Assembly: GCA_947846985.1 (NCBI GenBank)
Contig: CANTUZ010000024.1
Span: 1,965,046-2,029,045 of the forward strand
Direction: 5' to 3'
DNA from: Fratercula arctica
Lineage: Eukaryota; Chordata; Aves; Charadriiformes; Alcidae
DNA: 64,000 nt
Numbering within the stretch: the first letter of the stretch is position 1; each line of letters begins with the position of its first letter. Positions 1 through 11,049 of the stretch are shown here, one piece after another. A program made the position numbers and the translations under genes. Below the pieces are notes generated by a model. It made no database searches and was not told the origin of the DNA. It was given only the letters and a program-made list of their open reading frames with translations.

Positions 1-1742
1 AGAGCAGTTACTGCTTGGACTCTCTCAAAACTCATCTGCCACCACTCAAGAGCCTCCCGTTGCCTCCCTCAGAGAAACGCCGAGGCTGGAAAAGACCTTT
101 AAGATCATCGAGTCCAACCATCAGCACCAGCAACCCGGAAGGGGCTGGGGTTCAAATCCTCATCCCATTTAATCAGACGGCCGCACGCTGTTTTCTCTCC
201 AGGGAAGAGGCTCCGCTGGAGCCGAAGCCGCAGCCCCGAGCCAGGCTCCCACCTCGGCCGGTTCCTTCCGAGCCGCGAGGTCAAGCCCTGGCCCCTCACG
301 CCGATGCCAACGTTCTCAAAAAATAAATCCCATCTTATTGTTTTCTAACCTCTCCCCGTGTGCCAAATAAAACAAAGAATAAAACTTTAGAGTTAATCTT
401 TTTCTTGCTTGGGAACACAAGAACACCGCATGTGCCGAAGCGCATCAGGAGGAGAGAAGAAACGATCCCACTCTCTTTTTTAACTCCTGCACTGAAGTTT
501 GCTGAATAAAGGGTGGCTTCTTCAGGTGAAGGGATGCACTCAGACACCCCAGGAGCCTCCTGAAAGTTTCCTGGTAGATTATTTGGCAAACTCCGTTTCA
601 TCTCCAACACCCAAAACACAGTAAGAAGCAACACACACTGGAACTGGCCCTTCTGAAACACACGTGGTGTTTTTCTGTGTCCCAGAAGAGACGTTTCCAA
701 GCACCCACCTCCTGATGCCTTCCAGGGAACAGGCTGCCCGTATGCTTCGCTCCACCAGCTCCATGCGCAAGAGCGGAACAGATGGACACAGCAGGAAAAC
801 TGCCACCGCGCGCCCCAAATCAGAGAGACATTGTCACAGAATCCTAATTAATAACGAACGCCCTCCTGAAACCCACCAGGCTCCCTTCTGAATTAAATCA
901 AAGGCTTCGATTTCAAATAACCGCTTTTCTTCAGACTTCCAGATATCGCAACCAAAGCCCTAAGCTCCTCATCGCCTTTTTTTTTTTTTCCTGAGAGTAC
1001 AGCAGTCATTCTCGGTCTCTTTGCCAAATTCAACCCCCTGATAATAAAATTTTAACATTTTTTAACCCTGCCAAGGGTTGAATGTTGGGCAAGAGCCGCC
1101 TCGGTTCCTGTTCAGAGCTGTAGGACAGCGTGGGCAGGCACTTAAATAACCGCCCCGGCACCAACTGCAAGAATCAGAGGGCAACCCGGGAAGCACTTGC
1201 AAGTATTTTTCTACTCACGCTCTCCAACGTGTCTTGCATTTACATGAGTAATAGCTGGGTGAATACTAAAAAAATGTTCAAATTTGAAGGCAATGCCATT
1301 CCTGTGCCCTATCCCGCCTTTTTGCAACCGGTCTGCAAACAGGCAAAGAATTACAATGGAGAAGAGAAAGAAGCAAGTTCTATTTAAGCGTGTAAAACTC
1401 TGGAAAAGATTGAATTTTGCTACACTTAAAATTGAGAAGACTTGTGTGCGAGGCTGTGCCGCCTGTGCCAGCAAAGGGCTGCCCAGAGACAACTCATTCG
1501 GCCTCGCTGAGGTCAGAAAGAGCCGCGTGGTTTGATGTTGCCAAATCCTCGCTCCACAGAAAAACCCGAATTCCGAACGCAGCGCCAAACGTTTCCAGTT
1601 TCCTCCGAGCAGGTCGCCACGCAATTTCCAACCAAATCAAGTGGTAAAAGCGGGATTCGGCAAAATCAAAGATAAATTAAGACCCAGACACGAGCTCAGG
1701 GAACGGGACTTGGTGCGTTCATCAAAAAAGACATTACCTTAC
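1..1742 (-). other. PIAS3: PIAS3 intron 4 (continues past the left edge)
   Basis: This AT-richer, mostly unique sequence has a short poly-T run near 978-990. I searched it for the next PIAS3 exon (the FCLCETSCPQED segment of the family) and found nothing, so that exon should lie beyond base 1. I see no other gene here. Confidence 0.7.
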
Positions 1743-4700
1743 CTTAATTGCACCTGTATCGTGTAATCACATTTGGCACCTGGTAAGATATCTCTGCAAC
1801 GGAAAAGAAGGTCTTTAGACGGTCAGCAGCGCTCAACAGAGAATTGCAACTACAACAGCATGAGATTTTATTAAGTTCTATCGATATCGATACACGTTAG
1901 GTGTATTATGAACAAAACCTGCCGGAACTAGCAGGCAAAATTCCCAAACAAGGAGGTAAAGCAAAAGGCCAGCAAAGAGAAGAAGCGAGAAAAGGAGAAA
2001 ATCAATCTCCAAGATTCCTGCCACTGTTGTTTTAAGAATATAATGCCAACTACAGACTTGCCGATGCAAACAAATGATTGTTTTTATAAGCCCAGGTGGA
2101 GGGTAGTCTGAAAGTTTGGGATGAACTACCACGTTTTTATCCCAATTTTCTTTCTTCCATACAATAATTCCGCCCTGCCAGCTTTGAGGCAGGTCCCCAA
2201 TGGCTGTAAGGAGCACAGCACCGCTGACAGTAAAGAACTGCCCTTTTTACACCCAACTTGGCATTTTATTCTCCTGGACGGCACTGGAGCGGTGACAACA
2301 TGGAAGCCACACGCTCCGCACGGCACCCCGAGACGCCGATTCACTTACCGGGAGGTGAGGATCTGCTGAACCTGCTGGGGGGTTAGAGCGAAGGTGAAGT
2401 GAGCTTCTTCAAACCGCTGACTGTTCGTCGAGGCTGAAGAAGAGAATTTAAGACAAATTAAATCATCGTTAAGTCATTCTTACACCTGCAGGCGCCCGGG
2501 TTTGTAAGAAACAAAGGACAGCATCCACTAAAAGCAGAAGGCGATCTGTTGTTCAAAATTAACCACGGTTCACACAGGGGCCCTCCAAGTTCTTGACCAC
2601 GTAACCAAGTGCTGGGTCTGTCTTTCAAGGTTCAGCTTCCAGAGTTTTATTAACGAGGGAAACTGAGGCCTGGAACTTACGGTGCTGCCTGGGGATCAGG
2701 CAACAGGCTGGGAAAAGGGAGATCACATGCGGAGCTAAGGGAACGCCAGAGATCATCCATTGCCCTAGAAATTATAATAATTACTGTGGTTGTGGAATAA
2801 GTACAGCTGCCGAACAAGAATCAGGCGTTGCTATTTTCTGCTTGGGCACACGGACAGAGTCACAGCGAATTTAGAGAAAAGTAGCCACGGCCTCAATTAA
2901 AAACAAACACACAGGGAGAAACCCACATCATGGGAGAATCACGAATTTTAGGCGGGGGTTAGTGAGGAGCACGGCAAAAATGTTTGGTGAAAGAAACATG
3001 TGAAAATAAATCAGGATTTCCCCCTCCCTTACCCTGACCTTAACCAAGTGACTTCTTTTGCGCTTGAGCTTCTCCCTCGGTAAAACTGGCAGGTGTCTGC
3101 CTCCCTCACAACAACCGGGAGCTATTTTATTAATATTTGCAGAGTATCAGCATCCTAAAATGAAGACAGCTGCCACCGGAAACCAATGTAATCTGCAAAG
3201 AGCCAATTTGGCCTCTTATGCACTCGTTTTTACACCCGTCAGGAGAGGTCCTGAGCATCCCTGGAGCCAAGAGAAAACGAAGCCGAGGACGTTATCGCAG
3301 TGGCACATGTTAAGTGTAAACCTCACATTTTGATCCTTTATTTATTTCAAGGAGTTGGATGACGCTTGTGATGAGCTGGTCATAGTGTGACCATCCGAGG
3401 CAACCACAGATCCGCAGAGGAGAAGGTTGGCTCCGTCCTCGGTGCCACCTGCCCTGGGAGAGGGACACCCTTGCGCTGGCCTCCCAAAAAAAGCGGATCC
3501 AAGCCCAGATTCCTCAGTGGGGCGAGGGGTTTTGCTTCTCCAGCCTCCTGCAGCTCAGGAATGCAAGGAATGCGAGGCCCTGAGTTTTTCCTGGCAGATG
3601 ACCTGCCAGATCTTCCCCAGACCGGCAGCAGCCAGAGGCTGGCAGACCCGAAGCGGGGAAATTCAGAGGAATTTTGACCATCTTAGGACTTTCTGCTTGA
3701 GCCTTTCACTCCTCGATGACAAAATCCTGCTCCAAACAGAGCTGGGGTAAAGCTGCTCGGTATCAAAGCGGTTCTAATCCATATCTGCCGTTTTCTCTGC
3801 CACCTCCATTTATAATCGATAACCAACTTCCATCTTATAACCAGTTCGTAACCTGCGTTATTGCTCAGCTGGCAGCCTTCATCCAACCCAGCGAGGAACA
3901 CCGACATCTCCAAGATTCACGGCATCCCAGCCAGAGGTTTGGAATAGGATGGGAAGTGGGAAAGCCAAAGGCTGGACCTTCCTCGCTCACAGCAAACAGA
4001 GCATGGATGGACCAGGAGGCTTCATCGTTAACCCCCATCATCACCCTCTCCATCCCCGTTTTCATTTATTGCTTATTTCTGGCATTTTTCAGACACCAGG
4101 ACCTTCATATCTGCATCCTTGTAACAAATTGCCCCAAGTAACTAAAATAAAAGAATGGTAAAGGGATGTTTACACAGCTAAAGGGAGAAGAAAGTAACAA
4201 ACCACGAGAAGCCAAAAATATAAAAGCCCACGATTCCCTAGGAATTACAAAAAAACTCTTTCAAGTTCAAGCACCAACACATAAGTACGGGAGTTTTATC
4301 AGGGGAGAGGGGGAAAAAAAAAAAAAAAATAATCATTTCTTCTGCAAGGCGAGTATCCCATTTCAGGGAAGAAGCTTAACCACAGGTTGTCTGAGAGGCT
4401 GAATAAAGCCAAACCCAAGAAAAAGCAATTTTTAGCAAAACAGGAATGAAACCAAGCCCCCAAAAAAGCGCAGGGGTTTTGGTTGGAGCACAGATATACT
4501 TATCTCCACTTTAGCAAACATTACTATGTTTATATGAAAGAAAAACAACCCTGAATCCAAGCGAAAACCATTTAAAAGGCATAAGATGGGTGGTTCTAGT
4601 CTGAAGAGGCCAGGAGGGCTAAACCTAAAGTAAAAATACAACTTAAAAACTTCTTCTAAAAACCAGAATAAACCTCCTTGCTTTGTGGATTCAAATCACC

Positions 4701-7700
4701 CCAAGCGCAGCAGCGCTTCCAAAGCCACCAGCGATCACCAGGCCAACTCTGCACCGTACGTCTCCCCGCCAGCATTTGAAAGATTCCAACAAACACCCAA
4801 CTTTTCTGGAATTCGGCAAGTCCCAGCATTTTCTTATCCCTGTTTTACAAACGGGGAAGCATCGGGGCACCCGGCCCCCACATCACGTCGAGAAACAAGT
4901 GGCTTTGCCCTTCTGCTGTACCCCATTTCTGCTCTTATTTTAAGATCCCTCTTTGCTTCCTGCCCCACGTCCAGTTTTCCCACTGATGCAAACCCGGCCT
5001 CTGCTCAGGTTTGCCATCTTCATTAATTTTACCTGTTGGACGATTTTAGGACATTTTTGTTACTAAGTAAGGCAGAATTAAGACTCAAAGGTGGCAGAGG
5101 ATTGAGACTCAAAGGTGGCAGAGGATTTTGCTGGCAGTCGTACCACAAATTGTTTGCAAAAATAAGAAACCACTTTTCATAATTAACTCTCCTGGCATCC
5201 ACCAATTTGTTCGGAAAGGGAGCCTGTGCCAATTTATCCACGTTTTTATTCTCTGATGTGCCAGACCAAAGAAAGCTTCACAATGCAGAACGCCAATAAA
5301 ACCCCAGGCTCTATTGGGTGAAAACAGTAAATAATCCCAAATTTATACACGCCTATAAAATATGCACTTAACAGAAAAGGTGTCATCTGGCAGAGAAATA
5401 CCCTTTTGCATGCAAATAAATTTGGAATAAGACTGACAAGCAACTAAAAGCTTCCGTTTCTGGCAGCCCACACAAGTTGCAGTGGGAAGTTATGGGTCCA
5501 AATGACCCGAGGGCTGGAGTCTGCTATGGGGGAGTTGGGGGGGGTTCAGCCTGGAGAAGAGAAGGCTCCGGGGAGACCCTGGACCCCCTTCCAGTCCCTA
5601 AAGGGGCTCCAGGAAAGCTGGGGAGGGACTCTGGAGCAGGGAGGGGAGCCGTGGGACGAGGGGGAAGGGTTTTACACTGAAAGAGGGAGATTTACATGAG
5701 ATGTGAGGCAGAAATTCTTGGCTGTGAGGGGGGTGAGCCCCTGGCCCAGGCTGCCCAGAGAAGCTGTGGCTGCCCCATCCCTGGAGGGGTTCAAGGCCAG
5801 GCTGGACGGGGCTTGGAGCAACCTGGGCTGGTGGGAGGTGTCCCTGCCCAGGGCAGGGAGGGGGACAGGATGAGCTTTAAGGTCCCTCCCAACTCAACCA
5901 TTCTGTGACTTCAAATCCTCCGTTTCAGCAGCTCTAAAACACATGTAAAGACCTGGAGAACTCCCATTTTTTGTATCCCCTATGTGATGCCCACCACTTA
6001 GCAACAACTGAACCCAACAGGTATTATTGACGTTCCCGTCCCAGCAATCACCAGAAAGAAAATTAATTCTTTCCCAGCTGAAACCAGGATGACACCCCAT
6101 CCCTGGTGGTGTTCAAGGCCAGCTTGGACAGGGCTTGGAGTAACCTGGTCTGGTGGGAGATGTCCCCACGCATAGCATAGGGCGGCACTAGATGGCCTTT
6201 AAAGGTCCCTTCCAGCCCAAAACATTCTATGATTCTATAAAATCCCACTTCCATCTGGAAATCAGCCTTTTGAATCCACACCGGTGGCTTGCCCTGGTCA
6301 CACCGCTCCCGCTCTGTCTTCTCTACCCGAGCAAACAAACGGAGGCTCTGAAGAACAGGAGGACCGTGCAGTTTGGGACGTACCTAACGTGGTGGGTTTT
6401 ATCAACTCATCGTAGACGTCATAGAAGGGCAGCCTCTTCATCTTGACGTCGGGATGGACGGGATGGATGGGCGGCGATAGGTGCTGAACATCCGTCTCGT
6501 GCTTGGGTCCCAGCACGGGCGCCGGAGGCAGCAGAGCCGCTGGCACAACGGCCGCGGCCGAGCTGTGGTCATAGGGCAGGTGACACACCGTGCCCTGCGT
6601 CAGCGCGGTGGCCGAGGGCAGCTGCCCCGCCTGAATGTGGAGCATGGACAAGTCCGAAGGGGTTAAGATCTTTCTCGGGAACCTCCGACGGTAAAGTTCT
6701 TTAATTTTCATCTGGACGGCCGGGCTGCAGCCAGATTTCAGCAGCTGTAACGCCTTGGTGAGAAGTTCGTGCTTCCTTCCACTTTTGTTCCTTCCAGCAA
6801 AGCCCAACAGAACTTGTAACTCTGATACCCTAAAGCTCATAACCATATGCTGCAAGAAAAATAAAACAACCACCATTACAACTACTGTGGGAGCAAACAC
6901 AGTCCAAAAACAAGCCACGGCTTCGCTAAGGAAGATGGTGGAGGCCTTAAAAGAGACGCTGTCAAAGTTTGAAGTCCCCCTTGTCATCAGTAACTCATCA
7001 GTAGCAGAACTGTAAATATTTAGATTTGTTTTTACCTTTGTTTTTACTTCTTCTGACCTTGTAATATGACATACAGCACTACGGAAGCACATATATATCT
7101 GTACATAGGACAGCACAAGCTTTTCCTTCATGCAAGTAAAAAAGGGTTAAACCTGGGATGGAGCAACTCCCCACACTCTCCCTTTTAAATAGGGTTTCAC
7201 CACCACTCCGCATCTAGACTTCGCCCTTTAGGCTCCCAAAACACAAGCGATTCAACAACAGCAAAATTGTTCTCAAATTAGTTACAATTTGCGGTTAAAT
7301 CCCCAATTTTGGTTCCACGGAGGGGTTTCATCCAGCTGCAGCGGAGCACCGGCAGGAGGGGAGAGGGGGAAGGTTGGCTTCTGCAAGTTCAGAAATGTCA
7401 AAAAAGGGCAATCCCTTTGATAAAAGAAATGCAAAATAAAAGCTGAAACCTCATCGGTTTAACGGGAGGTGCATTTTGCTTTCGGACCGATTCTCAACCC
7501 CAACGGAGTTATTCTCCTTTGGAAAAAAAGCTGACAGGAACATCTCGACTTTACAGCTTATGGACCAGGTTTATTCTAGAGTCACTAATAAATACCGAAC
7601 GAAGAGGCGCGACTCCAGAACCAACAGGTCAAACTTATTAGATAATTAATTAATTCTGGTCTATGCACCAAGGGGTTTTAAGGCAGTTTCATTCCCTGTG

Positions 7701-10700
7701 TGAGGATCATGTCATGCCCCACACCAAAGAAGCGTCATCTCGGGAGGACAATGTGGCGGATGTTCCGCTTCCCAGAGGGGGAGAGAAAAAGGGAAATATT
7801 TGTTAAAGCCATCAAAGCCACCGCCACCGCTGCAACAAGTGCCATGTGGGCCCTGATGCAGAACAGACTCAGTGCCAGGTTTCGCGTAGAAAAAAACGCA
7901 TGGGATTTGCCTATGACCTTTGCTGGGCGATACGTTCAAGAGAAGAATGATCAATTTTATTTCCACCCATCCCCCCTCAACCTTGGCAGCAGCAGGAAAA
8001 CTTTGTCATTTAAGAGGAAAAAGCTCGACTTGGGGTCGCTCGACTTTGACAGTGCCCATTTTAAACACCTCTCGGAAAAGACACATTAGGGACGCACCTT
8101 TGTCAAATATTCATCCCTCCCCTTTTGCGACAATCATTGTAAAGGAACCGACCTCTTCCCCCATCCATTATTCCCACAAATCCTCCGGACAGAGTCCTTC
8201 GACCAGCAGGAGATGAGTGTAGCATGGCTCGGCAGCACGAGAGTCACATTTATCATTAAAGAACACTCGTGACATAGGATGGCTGTGTCACCACCGCTGC
8301 TGCAGCTGTGGATTCTTATCTCCCCCGGAGCCTCTCCGATTACCGCTCCAAGTATCAGAGCGGCGGAAAAAAACCTCTCTTCATTGCCAGAAGAGACGGC
8401 AATGGAGAGCTCCCAGAGGGCAGCCGAGGCTTGGGAAGCGGCTGGAGCCGCAGCAGACTCGACTCTGACTGTGCCGCTGTTGAACAAGGCATCCGTAAAC
8501 CTCTTCTCTTTCCAGGGGAGTCACCGTTCGGGCTTTTAAATAAAGGAAAGTGGCTTAAGCCAACTCCAGGCTTTATAAGGAGAAATCATTTTGTTTTCAA
8601 CTGGCTCGTCTCGTTTTTACAATGAGACACAGATGGCAAAAAGCTTCAACAAACTCCTGGCGAGGAAACCAGAAAAGGGGTTTAAGGGAGATGGAGGAGG
8701 GAAAGGGAGCAGAGATTGAAAAATAAACTTGAAGAAGCCTCAAATAATGCCAAGCTCCACCAAAAGGGCAGGGGGCAAACCCCAGAGATGAAAACCTGTG
8801 CACTAAGCTACGTCTAGACTTAAATTAGAATTCCTCTGCGGGGATTTATCTGCAGAGGGAGCGGAGCGGAAAACATGCCAGACACTTCGCCCCAGGTCGC
8901 GCTGGGCTCTACCGTTTGCTAAACTGCATCCCCACATCGCGCGATTACGGCCATGGCTGACGGAGCTCGACTTCTACGCTGTCCCAAGTCACCTAATTAC
9001 AATTATCGGGTCCAATTTCTCCACTGATATTGTTAACGTTCTGCCATTTGACAAGGCTCCCGTTGTAGCCAGGCTTCAATTTCAGGGGAAGGAAGAAAGA
9101 TTACACCGTAAGGCTGTATGAGAAATTTGGATAGGGCACTGCTGGAAAGATTACGGACAAATAATACTCCAGAGAATTCTGTTCTTGCAGTGGCTGGCTG
9201 CCAAAAAGGTGCCAGTTCCCAAATGTCTTACTGCTCCCAGCGCAGGGAAGGGGGCAGGACTCCCAGGCCACTTCAGCCAGCTAAAACCTATATTCCAGCC
9301 TGTGAGGGGGAAAAATATTAAACCAACAAGGAGAGAGGGGAAAAAAAAAAAAACCAAAATCAGCTTTGGAATTAGTTACCAGGGGCAATTTCATATTCCA
9401 CAGTCTGGTGGGCAAAGGTGGTGACACACTCTGACTCCTAAAAAAACGAGAAAAAGAGAGTGGAGGGAGATGAAACCCCATCCAGCCGTGAGCACTGGTG
9501 CAGCACTACCATGTTACACGCTCTCTGCTCCCTCCTCCCGCACCCCAAACCTGCCTCTGCACCCCAAACCTGCCTCCCCCTGGTACCCGTCAGGGCTCTC
9601 GACCTCTCCGGCTCTCCCTTCTTTCGGCTTTCTACCTCTCTTCTCCGTGGCTCTGCACCTCCGAAGCGCCCCCCCACCCCCCCCCCCAGGGACTTGTGGC
9701 CCCCTCCTCTCGCAGACGGGGATCTACCGGGGCTGGCTGCCGTGGGTCACCCCAAGGGCCAGACCCCGGCACCCTCCCTGTGGCCACTTCGCCCCACTGG
9801 TCCCTGTGTCTTCCCCCCATGTCTCACCCCTGTGCACCCCAACCACAGCATCCCCATGCCTTGGCGTGTCCCCCCCCCGCCTTCACCCATCGCTGCCCCA
9901 AGCCCTGGTACAGCCCTAACCCCTGGTTCTGCCACCACACAGCCCCCCCCATCCCCCATCTGTCCCCAGCCCCACACACCTCCTGGGGCCCACTGCAGAG
10001 TCCCCCAGCCCCACACGTACCCCCAGCCCCATGCAAGCCCTCGCTCTCCCATACCCCTTCAGCCCCGGGCTGCCTGACCCTCAGCCCCACGCTATCCCCA
10101 ACCAGGAATATCCGAGCCCCACAGACTCCTCAATCCTACAGTGCCTCACTCCATCCCCACGCAGACCCCTCAGCCCCACAGACCCCCTCAGCCCCAGACA
10201 CCCTCAACAACCCCTACTAGTCCTCTGTCCCTACACATCCCTCAGCCCCACACTGCCTCACTCCATTCCCACAGACCCCCTCAGCCCGACACTACCAGAC
10301 CACATCAGCCCCACAGGCCCCCCCATCCCCATAGATCCCCTCAGCCTTACACTGCCTCACTCCATGCCCACACAGACACTCCCTCCCAGCCCCACGGACC
10401 CCCTCAGCCCCACGCTGCCTGGCCCCAGCCCCACAGACCTCCCACAGCCCCACGGACCCCCTCAGCCCCACACTGCCTAAACTCCCATCCCCACAGGACC
10501 CCCCTCTCAGCCCCACACTGCCTGACCCCACGCCCACACAGACCCCCTCAGCCCCACACTGCATGGCCCCAGCCCCACAGACTCCTCAGCCCTAACTCAC
10601 TTCAGCCCCACAGACCTCTCAGCTCTACGCTGCCCCGCTCCATCCCCACAACGCCTGGCCCTGGCCCCACAGGCCCCCCCAGCCCCACACTGCCTGGCCC

Positions 10701-10859
10701 CAGCCCCACAGACCTCTCAGCCCTACGCTGCCTCACTTCAGCCCCACACTGCCTGGCCCCGGCCCCACAAGCCCGCCCGGCCCCGCACCGCCGGTGCCCC
10801 GGCCGTCGCCGCTCCCCCCCGCCCCCCCGCCGCACCTTCAGCTCCGCCGCCTCCGCCAT
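1743..10859 (-). CDS. PIAS3: PIAS3, E3 SUMO-protein ligase (5' part; 3' exons lie off the left edge)
   Basis: Coding exons on the minus strand are 10836-10859, 6384-6849, 2349-2433 and 1743-1793, giving the first 208 residues. Exon 1 encodes only MAEAAELK. Exon 2 opens with HMVMSFRVSELQVLLGFAG, the SAP domain with its LXXLL motif (LQVLL), followed by the basic KELYRRRFPRK stretch. Exons 3 and 4 (SQRFEEAHFTFALTPQQVQQ, then DILPGAKCDYTIQVQL) begin the PINIT domain. Phases are consistent throughout (466, 85 and 51 bp). The RING-type SP domain, SUMO-interacting motif and C-terminus are not in the window. PIAS3 is a nuclear SUMO ligase and STAT3 inhibitor (family knowledge). The HMVMSF and RFEEAHFTF segments match PIAS3 better than PIAS1 or PIAS2. 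The exon 1 donor, AAG|GTGCGG, is weak but is the only one that fits. The neighbouring ANKRD35 agrees with the vertebrate ANKRD35-PIAS3 linkage. Confidence 0.95.
5077..5124 (+). repeat. 24-bp tandem duplication in PIAS3 intron 2
   Basis: Two nearly identical 24-bp units ending in GACTCAAAGGTGGCAGAGG lie back to back; the first two bases after ATT differ (AA versus GA). Confidence 0.8.
5547..5910 (+). mobile_element. CR1 LINE, 5'-truncated 3' end
   Basis: The sequence follows the bird CR1 3' consensus. It runs from CAGCCTGGAGAAGAG through AAAGCTGGGGAGGGACT, the GTTTTACACTGAAAGAGGG segment, CCAGAGAAGCTGTGG, GGGTTCAAGGCCAGGCTGGA and CAACCTGGGCTGGTGGGAGG to a degenerate terminal CATTCTGTGACT. It is antisense to PIAS3 within intron 2. 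CR1 is the dominant non-LTR retroposon of birds and other sauropsids and is typically 5'-truncated like this. Confidence 0.92.
6093..6239 (+). mobile_element. CR1 LINE 3' fragment
   Basis: This is a second, shorter CR1 3' end in the same orientation. It contains GTTCAAGGCCAGCTTGGA and AACCTGGTCTGGTGGGAG, and ends in the classic ATTCTATGATTCTATA. It is about 145 bp upstream, in the sense of PIAS3 transcription, of the exon 2 donor at 6384. Confidence 0.92.
6850..10835 (-). other. PIAS3: PIAS3 intron 1
   Basis: This 4-kb intron lies between the 8-residue exon 1 and the SAP exon. From 6850 to about 9500 it is AT-richer and unremarkable. From about 9520 to the exon 1 donor it becomes a C-rich degenerate tandem repeat (separate entry), marking a sharp change in base composition. 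Confidence 0.8.
9790..10780 (+). repeat. C-rich degenerate minisatellite in PIAS3 intron 1
   Basis: Variants of CAGCCCCACACTGCCTGG and CCCCACAGACCCCCTCAG alternate for about 1 kb with an irregular period of roughly 18-21 bp. A looser duplication (GCACCCCAAACCTGCCTC) precedes it near 9540. Long plus-strand reading frames through it, such as the one starting at 10141, are repeat artefacts. Confidence 0.8.
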
Positions 10860-11045
10860 CTTGGGACATGGCAGCCGCCGCGCAGGGACCGAGGCAAACT
10901 CCGCGCCCCGCCGCGGCCGCAAGGGACGGGGAGCGGGCGGCGGGCGGGGGCAGGGAGCGTCGCGCAACTCCGCGCCCGCCGCGCAGCCGCAACGCCGCGC
11001 CCGCCCCGCCCCCGGCACCGGCACCGGCACCGGCACCGGCACCGG
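10590..11045 (-). promoter_or_regulatory. PIAS3: CpG-island promoter of PIAS3
   Basis: The sequence around exon 1 is very rich in G, C and CpG, with several GC-box-like CCGCCCC and CCCGCCC runs upstream of the ATG at 10859. No TATA box is visible, which fits a housekeeping-type promoter. The transcription start is inferred to lie somewhere in 10860-11000 and is not shown directly. Confidence 0.65.
11013..11045 (+). repeat. (GGCACC)n hexanucleotide repeat
   Basis: About five copies of GGCACC stand at the upstream edge of the PIAS3 CpG island, immediately before the large 15-bp minisatellite. Confidence 0.85.
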
Positions 11046-11049
11046 GGGG

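Larger units (their letters stand above)
2434..6383 (-). other. PIAS3: PIAS3 intron 2
   Basis: This 3.95-kb intron separates the SAP exon from the first PINIT exon. It is moderately AT-rich and contains a 24-bp direct duplication (5077-5124) and two CR1 fragments (listed separately). No further coding sequence is supported. Confidence 0.75.

Noticed and set aside
8308..8625. 105-codon plus-strand frame with a non-repetitive composition
   Set aside because: It lies in PIAS3 intron 1, shows no family I recognise, and lacks splice or start support. A similar frame length arises by chance in this composition.
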